Source of the DNA: an uncultured Desulfovibrio sp.
Lineage (GTDB): Bacteria; Desulfobacterota; Desulfovibrionia; Desulfovibrionales; Desulfovibrionaceae
Reading direction: 5' to 3'
DNA: 64,000 nt
Assembly: GCF_944324505.1 (NCBI RefSeq)
Contig: NZ_CALUWO010000004.1
Span: 1 to 64,000 of the forward strand
Positions 8,379-16,866 of the stretch are shown one piece after another. A program made the position numbers and the translations under genes. The stretch's first letter is position 1. The number at the start of each line of letters is the position of its first letter. A model generated the notes under the pieces. That model was given only the letters and a program-made list of their open reading frames with translations, had not been told where the DNA came from and searched no databases.

Positions 8379-9065
8379 ATGACATCTGCGAACTCTTTCG
8401 ATGCCATTATGGGGCGCCTTCTGACCGCTTCGAACAGCAAAAACGACTCAGAACTGGCCCGTGCCCTGGGTATTACGCCCCAGTCGGTCAACGGCGCACG
8501 TAAACGAGGAGAGGTTCCTCCTGCCTGGATTCAGTTTTACGCTGAAAAATCTGGGGTCTGCTCTGACTGGCTGTTTTTCGGCCGCGGCCCCATGCGCCGG
8601 GACGACATGCCCCAGGCCTCACAGCAGAAAGCCGTAGGCCCGTGCGATGTGGACTTGATCCTGATTCCTATGGTCGAGGCCCGGCTCTCTGCGGGCCAGG
8701 GAAGCCTGCAAACAGATGGCAACAGTGAGCGATCCTATGCTTTCCGTTCGGATTTCCTGCACAGAAAGGGAAACCCGGACAATATGGTCCTCATGCGGGT
8801 GTCCGGCGATTCCATGCAGCCGGAAATACTGAATGATGATGTGGTGTTACTGGACCAGTCGAAGACAGATATCCTTCCTGGCCGTATCTATGCGGTGAGG
8901 TTCGAGGAAGCGATCTACCTCAAGCGGGTGGATATGCTGCCCGGCAAGGTCATTCTGAAAAGTGCCAATCCGGCATATCCGCCCGTGGAGCTGGACATCC
9001 GCGATCAGCAGCGCGACGCCTTCCGCGTTATTGGCCAGGTTCTCTGGAGCGGCCGGGAATACTGA
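8379..9065 (+). CDS. CI/LexA-type phage repressor (HTH + S24 peptidase)
   Basis: The 228-residue repressor has an N-terminal CI-type helix-turn-helix (ELARALGITPQSVNGARKRG, about residues 25-44) and a C-terminal S24 domain with catalytic S145 (VSGDSMQP) and K182 (IYLKRV). An Ala-Gly bond in LSAGQG (residues 105-106) is a plausible self-cleavage site, so the prophage is probably induced by DNA damage through RecA. This differs from the Clp-controlled repressor of Mu itself. It is transcribed away from the early operon, as usual for the immunity gene. Confidence 0.9.
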   Translation: MTSANSFDAIMGRLLTASNSKNDSELARALGITPQSVNGARKRGEVPPAWIQFYAEKSGVCSDWLFFGRGPMRRDDMPQASQQKAVGPCDVDLILIPMVEARLSAGQGSLQTDGNSERSYAFRSDFLHRKGNPDNMVLMRVSGDSMQPEILNDDVVLLDQSKTDILPGRIYAVRFEEAIYLKRVDMLPGKVILKSANPAYPPVELDIRDQQRDAFRVIGQVLWSGREY

Positions 9066-9098
9066 TAGAAAGCTGTTCGCCAGCTGCCAATAAAAGCG

Positions 9099-9148
9099 CA
9101 AAAAACGCGCGAACGTGTGCAGAAATGATGCACGTTCGCGCGTTTTCA
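9099..9148. other. long inverted repeat; repressor terminator and/or prophage end
   Basis: AAAACGCGCGAACGTG (from 9102) is repeated in inverted form (ending CGTTCGCGCGTTTT at 9146) around a short loop. It may terminate the repressor transcript. Read on the minus strand from 9148 it begins TGAAAACGCGCGAACG, and Mu-like ends begin with TG and carry paired transposase sites, so this is also the best candidate for the extreme left end of the prophage. The two explanations are not exclusive. Confidence 0.45.
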
Positions 9149-9267
9149 TTTTAGGGCCTCTGCGCCCGAAATTCCTTGACCGTCGCGGCCTTACGCCCAG
9201 GTGACGGACTTGGTCCCCGCTGCCAATATTATCGCTCCCCTAGTCTGGCCTCCTGTCGTTGTGTTAG

Positions 9268-11249
9268 CGGTTCATCCCCACGGGCGTGGGGAACACGTAC
9301 CACTCGTCAGTGAACAGCGTGTTCACTACGGTTCATCCCCACGGGCGTGGGGAACACGGCGGCTACGCCCTGCCGCGTGTGCCGCAGTCCGGTTCATCCC
9401 CACGGGCGTGGGGAACACGAAGTGGACTGGCAGACCGCTCTGTTCGAATGCGGTTCATCCCCACGGGCGTGGGGAACACTCAGTGCGCCGAACAAACTGC
9501 ATGAGCATACCCGGTTCATCCCCACGGGCGTGGGGAACACTTCCGCAGCGCCCGCATTGGTGATGTACGATTCGGTTCATCCCCACGGGCGTGGGGAACA
9601 CTTATTACGAAGATACCGACCAAACGGCAAAAACGGTTCATCCCCACGGGCGTGGGGAACACGTCAAAAGCAGCGCCCGGGCAAAAGCTCTGGACGGTTC
9701 ATCCCCACGGGCGTGGGGAACACTTCCACAGCTTTCTTGTTTCATTGCCTATACCCGGTTCATCCCCACGGGCGTGGGGAACACGCCGTATCACGGTAGA
9801 CTGGCCCCCCTTCCGCCGGTTCATCCCCACGGGCGTGGGGAACACAGGGCAGTATCGGCGGATTGGAAGCCAAGGACCGGTTCATCCCCACGGGCGTGGG
9901 GAACACAAAACGGCATCCGTGAAAAAGTTGTTGCCCGGCGGTTCATCCCCACGGGCGTGGGGAACACTGGGAGTTTTTGAAGCCTATAACTAGCCCGTCC
10001 GGTTCATCCCCACGGGCGTGGGGAACACACGTGCAGACCGAGTTTCCGGTATATCCAGACCGGTTCATCCCCACGGGCGTGGGGAACACAACGTGATGGT
10101 ATACGCCGTGGCCTGGAGCGTCGGTTCATCCCCACGGGCGTGGGGAACACAGCAAGACCATGCCGACGGGCACGGAACTGCGCGGTTCATCCCCACGGGC
10201 GTGGGGAACACGGGGCGATGTTCAGCGGCGTGCCCTGCGGGGCCGGTTCATCCCCACGGGCGTGGGGAACACATCTTTCCTCTTTTTATTCCATTTCTCT
10301 AACTCGGTTCATCCCCACGGGCGTGGGGAACACATTTCATCCTCTACCATTCTTCCATCATAAATCGGTTCATCCCCACGGGCGTGGGGAACACTTTTTC
10401 ACCAAAACATTCACCATTTCATCAAACGGTTCATCCCCACGGGCGTGGGGAACACTTTTATCTCTTTATTACAATATTCTATATAAATCGGTTCATCCCC
10501 ACGGGCGTGGGGAACACTACCCTCCTTACCTCTTTTTTAACTTACTACCCGGTTCATCCCCACGGGCGTGGGGAACACCATTTATATAATCTATTTCATC
10601 CTCTACCAGTCGGTTCATCCCCACGGGCGTGGGGAACACTATAAATTTTATTACTACACCAGTTAAATAATCGGTTCATCCCCACGGGCGTGGGGAACAC
10701 ATCCTGTTATTTCAGCAGGTTGCGCGTTTTTGCGGTTCATCCCCACGGGCGTGGGGAACACTACGCCCCGCCCCCGGTGGGGCTTTTTTATTTCGGTTCA
10801 TCCCCACGGGCGTGGGGAACACCGGCAGGCCGTCATTGACCTGGTGATGTGTCACGGTTCATCCCCACGGGCGTGGGGAACACCAGAATCAAGACCTGGG
10901 ACGACTACTGCAAGGCGGTTCATCCCCACGGGCGTGGGGAACACCGGACCCGGTGACTGGTGCGGTGGAGGAAATCCGGTTCATCCCCACGGGCGTGGGG
11001 AACACTCCCTGCCGGCCCGGATGTATTCCTCAATGGCCGGTTCATCCCCACGGGCGTGGGGAACACATAGACTACCGTCGGCAGCAGATCGGGAACCGCG
11101 GTTCATCCCCACGGGCGTGGGGAACACCCCTCCCCCCTGCGCGCGAATTTCCCGCGCGGCGGTTCATCCCCACGGGCGTGGGGAACACCTGTTGCCCGTC
11201 AGGCACCGGCAAAAAAAGGCCGGTTCATCCCCACGGGCGTGGGGAACAC
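9268..11249 (-). CRISPR. type I-E CRISPR array, 33 repeats / 32 spacers
   Basis: A 29-base repeat (on the + strand CGGTTCATCCCC...GTGGGGAACAC) recurs at a 61-base period. Spacers are 32 bases except one of 33 (10456-10488). All 33 copies look identical, including the leader-distal one. The repeat holds a 7-bp stem (CCCCACG/CGTGGGG) typical of I-E crRNA hairpins. Comparison with the E. coli repeat (GAGTTCCCCGCG...) shows that transcription is leftward, with the leader beside cas2 at the right, so spacers at high coordinates are the newest. The many proline/glycine-like frames in this stretch are not genes. Confidence 0.98.
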
Positions 11250-11299
11250 TCTTCCGAAAAAAAGTAATAATATCGCTATAGTATGATATATGCACAAAT
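11250..11299 (-). promoter_or_regulatory. CRISPR leader (short, AT-rich)
   Basis: Only 50 bases separate the cas2 stop from the first repeat. Read leftward they are AT-rich with a T7 run close to the first repeat (TTTTTTTCGGAAGA then GTGTTCC). E. coli-type leaders with a promoter and an IHF site are usually longer, so functional leader sequence probably extends into the 3' end of cas2. No clear IHF site is visible. Confidence 0.6.
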
Positions 11300-12488
<1,189 letters not shown>

Positions 12489-12491
12489 GCG

Positions 12492-13157
12492 CTATTCTCC
12501 ACTTTCCCAGCGTATCCGACGCAAGGTAAAGGACCGCGCCGAGGAGGCAAAACACAGTGGCATATCCGCCACACTATCCGTTCCCTCCGCAAAGGAGGCC
12601 GCATCCCGGGAAAAAGCACACCCCTCCATCCCTTCTGGCACGAAGGCTCGTACAGCAGCCTGTTCATCAGCATATATTCCCGCAAAAACAGGAGCCGTCG
12701 GAAGGCAGGCCTTGCGCCCCAGCCAAATGCCCCACACCGGATCTTGCAGAGCAGCCCCGGCTTTTTCCAGCAGGGAACGGTCCCCGCTGAGAAAAACCCG
12801 GAAGGATGCGTTCAGCAGGTACTGGCGCCGGGTGATGTGGCAGTCCTTGAGCTTGCCATCAGCCTTGGCCGTATGCTGTACCGTGTGATAATCCTCCAAA
12901 CGCTGCACCGAAAGCACGCTTTCCCCCGCACAACGGGGCACGGCAACGGCCAGCATATGAACGGCAGCCATTTCCCTCAGAAAGGTGCTCTCTCCTGACG
13001 ATCCCCTGTCCAGCCCCAGGGCGGCACACAGCATGCCTGTTATGGCACTGCGCGAGGGCAGCAGGTCTGTCCGGCGTCTGTTATACTGGCTGGACGTGCC
13101 CCAGGATTGCAACGGACCTTCCAGCCGCAAGGCCAGACACGCCGTCTCAGCGCACAT
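12492..13157 (-). CDS. cas5: Cascade subunit Cas5e (CasD)
   Basis: The 221-residue protein has the Cas5 signature LALRLEGPLQSWGTSSQYNRR followed by PSRSAITGMLCAALG. In Cascade it binds the 5' handle of the crRNA. I place the start at ATG 13157, behind GGGAGG with 9 bases of spacing; a TTG three codons earlier is possible but lacks support. It overlaps the cas7 end by 11 bases. Confidence 0.93.
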   Translation of the reverse strand: MCAETACLALRLEGPLQSWGTSSQYNRRRTDLLPSRSAITGMLCAALGLDRGSSGESTFLREMAAVHMLAVAVPRCAGESVLSVQRLEDYHTVQHTAKADGKLKDCHITRRQYLLNASFRVFLSGDRSLLEKAGAALQDPVWGIWLGRKACLPTAPVFAGIYADEQAAVRAFVPEGMEGCAFSRDAASFAEGTDSVADMPLCFASSARSFTLRRIRWESGE

Positions 13158-14172
13158 ACCGCGCAACCTCCCGCAGCAGTTCAGGCAGAGAAGATTCCGG
13201 CATCCGACATTCCAGCGCGGCCTCCATGCCCCAGACCGACTTCAGACGGGCATATTCCGCTTCCAGGCGGGAAAGGGATTCCTCCATCAGGCCTCCCCGT
13301 GTCCAGACGGGCTTTTCAAAGGCATTGACCAGCTGTACGGGATGGCCCTTTTCCCGCACCACCACCAGCACATGAGACGGCAGCGTGGCGGCATTCATGG
13401 AGTTGCGGCGCGCACCAGGCATGGCACACAGCGTGGCCGCCACAAACTGACGCACCACCTCCTGCCGCTCCTCCTGGGACAGGGCAGACAGATGCTGCTC
13501 CAGCAGGTCCAGATTCAGCGCCGCAAAGCGATAGTAGGTGGCGGAATTGAATTCCAGCGTGCCGGTCATCCCCGCGCCGGATTCCTCATCGGGTTGCAGG
13601 TCATCCACGGCCGCGAAGAAATCTATTTCATTGGAAACCTTGTGCGTGGACAGGGCGTGGCTGAACATGGCCGCCCCTTCCAGCGTCAGGGAATGGTCAT
13701 TGGCCACCATACGGCCGAACAAGGCGATGTCCGCAGCATCCTTGAGCGGCTGTTTTGCCAGGGCCTTGACGGCCTTCTTGGCATCCCTGGTGTCGGCGTA
13801 GGCCGCTGCCAGGCTTGCCAGCTCCTGCGGCGAGGTAAAAAACAGTGTTTTTACACGGGTAGGCGGCGTATCCAGCTTGTTGATGGCGGTGCCAAGCGCT
13901 TCTGCCCCCTGGCGGGCATCGTCCTCGGCAAAGCCATGCGCTTCCCGCAGCTGACGCGCCAGCGGCTCGAGAATCAGCCGGGTGCGCTGCCCGCTGAAGA
14001 GGGCCGGCGCCTCTGCCTGCATGGCTTCCCGCACGGCGCGTTTCCAGCACTGGCTGGAAACGCGAGCGCGCTGCACATTGCCGAACAATGCCGTTTTGGG
14101 GGAGCCAAAGTCATCCCGGTTGAGGCAGGCCACAGGAACAGACTGAAGAATATGGACTTCAAGATGACGCAT
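13147..14172 (-). CDS. cas7: Cascade backbone subunit Cas7e (CasC/Cse4)
   Basis: The 341-residue protein begins with LEVHILQSVPVACLNRDDFG and SPKTALFGNVQRARVSSQCW (successive stretches), the hallmark start of Cse4. Six copies would form the crRNA-binding backbone of Cascade. It lies 23 bases downstream of cas6e, whereas in the E. coli order it follows cse2 directly. Confidence 0.95.
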   Translation of the reverse strand: MRHLEVHILQSVPVACLNRDDFGSPKTALFGNVQRARVSSQCWKRAVREAMQAEAPALFSGQRTRLILEPLARQLREAHGFAEDDARQGAEALGTAINKLDTPPTRVKTLFFTSPQELASLAAAYADTRDAKKAVKALAKQPLKDAADIALFGRMVANDHSLTLEGAAMFSHALSTHKVSNEIDFFAAVDDLQPDEESGAGMTGTLEFNSATYYRFAALNLDLLEQHLSALSQEERQEVVRQFVAATLCAMPGARRNSMNAATLPSHVLVVVREKGHPVQLVNAFEKPVWTRGGLMEESLSRLEAEYARLKSVWGMEAALECRMPESSLPELLREVARYVR

Positions 14173-14195
14173 GAGGCTTTCTCCTTTGAAGAAGT

Positions 14196-14816
14196 TCAGA
14201 AAAGCGGTTGCAGCACAAGCATGCCATAGCCAAAGGCCTTGGCACTGCCGATGCCATGATAAAAGGCATGCAGAAAAGCCTGCCGATCCCTGACCTGGAG
14301 TCGTCCACGAAAACGAACACCGATATGCGTGCCCGCACGGGCACGCCGCCAGAAAACACTGGTGCCGGCCTCATCCATGCGCAGTGGCCCATCCAGGCAA
14401 AAACCATGCTGCGCGGCCTTGTTTTGCATCCAGGCCAGGCGGGAAGCCTCGTCCAGCAGCGCCAGACGCCTGCCGTTACGGGTACGCTGTCCGTCGGCGG
14501 TGAAGGCCGCCACCTTGCGGGTGGGATTGGCCAGCAGATCAAAGGCATAGGCATCATGCTGCAAGAACGTTGGCGCAATGCTCCTGACAGCCCAGCATTC
14601 CGGAGGGCACCAGCCGGGGCAGACAGGCTTGCTGCGGCACAGCAGGTACACCTGGCAGCCCTGCGGCAACCAGTCGGTACGGGTCAGAAAATCCCTTTTG
14701 GCATCGGGCATGCCGGGAAAACACTCCCAGAGCGCCTGATGCCAGGCATAGACATCCCGAAAGCGGCAGCGGGCAAGGGCTGTCCTGTCCAGCTGCATAC
14801 GTGCAAGCCAGGTCAT
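14196..14816 (-). CDS. cas6e: crRNA-processing endoribonuclease Cas6e (CasE/Cse3)
   Basis: The 206-residue protein has the Cas6e active-site region RFRDVYAWHQALW, with H26 matching the catalytic His20 of E. coli CasE. It ends with the glycine-rich loop GIGSAKAFGYGMLVL. It cuts the repeat at the base of its hairpin and stays bound to the 3' end. The gene overlaps cse2 by 4 bases. Its place between cse2 and cas7 differs from the common cas7-cas5-cas6e order. Confidence 0.94.
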   Translation of the reverse strand: MTWLARMQLDRTALARCRFRDVYAWHQALWECFPGMPDAKRDFLTRTDWLPQGCQVYLLCRSKPVCPGWCPPECWAVRSIAPTFLQHDAYAFDLLANPTRKVAAFTADGQRTRNGRRLALLDEASRLAWMQNKAAQHGFCLDGPLRMDEAGTSVFWRRARAGTHIGVRFRGRLQVRDRQAFLHAFYHGIGSAKAFGYGMLVLQPLF

Positions 14817-15313
14817 GCGCGCTCTCCTTCCTCTTCCGCCGCCTTCACAGCCGGCGTCCAGAAAGCCGTCGCCCAGGCTTCACGGGGCCGGGGCCACTGT
14901 GCCAGGTCCCTTTCCAGGGCAGCATAGTTGACGGGAATGTCCCTGGAGGCCGCCAGACGCACAAGGCGACAGACGCGCTCGTCTATTTCATCCCTGTCGG
15001 CACTGAGCAGATACAGCAGGCGCCGCCCCATGGGGCCTGGGGCGCCATCCTCCTCCCACGGTCTCTCGTCAGCGCCACAGAGCTGACGGCACACTGTTCC
15101 CATATTGCCGGCGTCACAGTTCCGTGGATGCAGGGCAAACAGTCCGGCCACCGTGCGTACGGCACGGGCCTGCCGGCTGTCACCAATGCCCCCCACATGT
15201 GCCAGCAGGGGCCAGGCACGTATTTCTGTCGTTTCCACCAGCGCGCCACGCAAGGTGGCCATCACGCCGCGGTTCCCTGCATTGCGCAACAAAAAATCCA
15301 TGAGGGCGCTCAT
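14813..15313 (-). CDS. cse2: Cascade small subunit Cse2 (CasB)
   Basis: The 166-residue helical protein fits Cse2 in size, position and local pattern (GNRGVMATLRGALVETTEIRAWPLL; ...RRLLYLLSADRDEIDERV). Two copies lie along the belly of Cascade and stabilise the R-loop. The start at 15313 gives a 4-base ATGA overlap with the cse1 stop; the longer reading would lie inside cse1. Confidence 0.88.
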   Translation of the reverse strand: MSALMDFLLRNAGNRGVMATLRGALVETTEIRAWPLLAHVGGIGDSRQARAVRTVAGLFALHPRNCDAGNMGTVCRQLCGADERPWEEDGAPGPMGRRLLYLLSADRDEIDERVCRLVRLAASRDIPVNYAALERDLAQWPRPREAWATAFWTPAVKAAEEEGERA

Positions 15314-16866
15314 GCTTCCTCCTTGTTCTCGTCGTGTTCCAGATACGTGCGCAGTGCGCCCGCAAGCACGCGACGGCCCATGACAAAGGCGCGCATCTGT
15401 CGCTGCCTGTCCCTGCCGCAGGTTGCGGCATAGGCCGCCGTCGCGCTTTCGCCCAAATGGTGCATCCATCTTTGCCGTGCCACGGGAAAATCCGCCTCGC
15501 CGCAGGCGCCTATCATGGCCCACAACAGCGGCAGCCCCGCCTCCACAGCCGTCCAGTACAGGCAAAAGGCCTGTGCTCTCAGCCGGACCAGTTCCTCGCC
15601 CTTTCGAGGACCGGCCAGTTTCAACCGGCCCTCCCAGCCACCATCCACCAGACGGCGATAGCGCTCCACGGCTGTACCCAGTCCGCGGGCAATGGATTCC
15701 GCCCGGTTCACCTCGCTTTCATACAGTGCGTGCCCCTCCGTCTGAAACATGGCGCCAGGCACATGGAAAACAGACTCTACGGCATCCACCACCTCGGCCT
15801 GATCGCGGCACAGCGCACAGACCACCAGATCGGCCCCCTGCCCGTCACGACAATGGGCCAGTGCCGCGCAGCCTCCCAGCCCGTCCGCATGCCGCCTGAC
15901 GGTCAGAGCCGCCAGCTGCCGCCATATGGCTTTGCCTGGCTGGGCGCCAAGCAGAATCCGTTCCTGCTTTTTGCCACTGGTGATCACTGTTACCGTGGCC
16001 GTCACCTCAGGCGGAAAAGGACGCTGCGGGCTGGTAAAGGAGGGAAAGGGCAAGCCGTCACCCAGCACCATGTCTGCCCCCGTCTCAGCAAGCAGCACTG
16101 CCCGCGTCAGCGGCACCATACGACCCAGAAAGGTCTGGGTGGCATTGTGAATGGCCGCCTCGTCATCCAGATTTCGGGGAAAGCGCTCCCACAAGGGACG
16201 CCCCTGCCATCCCTCGCCCAGGCGCTGATACTCAGGCAGACTCTCTTCGGACAGCATATTGCCATGCACGCTGTCCCGCAGGGACTCACGACGCAGAAAG
16301 GTATGCAGCATGGAGGCTGCCGCGCATGGTCCGTCGCAGGAGGAACGCCCTGTCACGGTCTTCCCCCAGTGCACAGAGCCGATAAGCCCTCCAAGGCTGA
16401 ACATCTGAAATGTTAGCAGGTTGCGTGCCAGCCATGCCGGGGAAAAGTGCCGTTCTGACAGGGCCTCATGATCAAAGAGCGTGCTGTTGTTTCCCGATGC
16501 CAGGGCAAAGTCCAGCTTGCTGCACGGCGTAGGCTCTTCCCTGGCAGATGCGCTGCGCAGGCCGGCCACCTGCAAGAACGGCTTTTGGGGATGGAAGAGT
16601 TCAAAAGAATCCCGCCACGAGTCCAGATAGGCCGGCACAGCGGAGGGCAGAGCTTCCCGCAGGTCCTCCCATCCGTCATCATCTTCGGGAATGCCCACGG
16701 CGGCATAACTCACGCAGAGCAGCAAACGCATGAGGGCCACGCGTTCATGCGGCCGCACGGCCAGATCCGCCATGCTGTCATCCGCAAAACAGTCCCGCAG
16801 CGAGGCCAGACAGCGCATGCCATCCCGCCGTATGCAGGGTATCCACGGATCATCAACAAGATTCAT
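15310..16866 (-). CDS. cse1: Cascade large subunit Cse1 (CasA, Cas8e)
   Basis: The 518-residue protein starts MNLVDDPWIPCIRRDG, the characteristic Cse1 opening, and has the length expected for Cas8e (about 500). Cse1 recognises the PAM and recruits Cas3. The gene overlaps cas3 by 4 bases and cse2 by 4 bases, so translation through the operon is coupled. Confidence 0.94.
   Translation of the reverse strand: MNLVDDPWIPCIRRDGMRCLASLRDCFADDSMADLAVRPHERVALMRLLLCVSYAAVGIPEDDDGWEDLREALPSAVPAYLDSWRDSFELFHPQKPFLQVAGLRSASAREEPTPCSKLDFALASGNNSTLFDHEALSERHFSPAWLARNLLTFQMFSLGGLIGSVHWGKTVTGRSSCDGPCAAASMLHTFLRRESLRDSVHGNMLSEESLPEYQRLGEGWQGRPLWERFPRNLDDEAAIHNATQTFLGRMVPLTRAVLLAETGADMVLGDGLPFPSFTSPQRPFPPEVTATVTVITSGKKQERILLGAQPGKAIWRQLAALTVRRHADGLGGCAALAHCRDGQGADLVVCALCRDQAEVVDAVESVFHVPGAMFQTEGHALYESEVNRAESIARGLGTAVERYRRLVDGGWEGRLKLAGPRKGEELVRLRAQAFCLYWTAVEAGLPLLWAMIGACGEADFPVARQRWMHHLGESATAAYAATCGRDRQRQMRAFVMGRRVLAGALRTYLEHDENKEEA

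Noticed and set aside
1..9065. Search for CRISPR spacers matching the visible prophage half
   Set aside because: No match was noticed by eye on either strand; the check is not exhaustive and does not cover the unseen late genes.
9268..11249. Many overlapping open frames encoding repeated SSPRAWGT / VHPHGRGEH peptides
   Set aside because: They are translations of the CRISPR repeats in different frames, with no ribosome sites; not genes.
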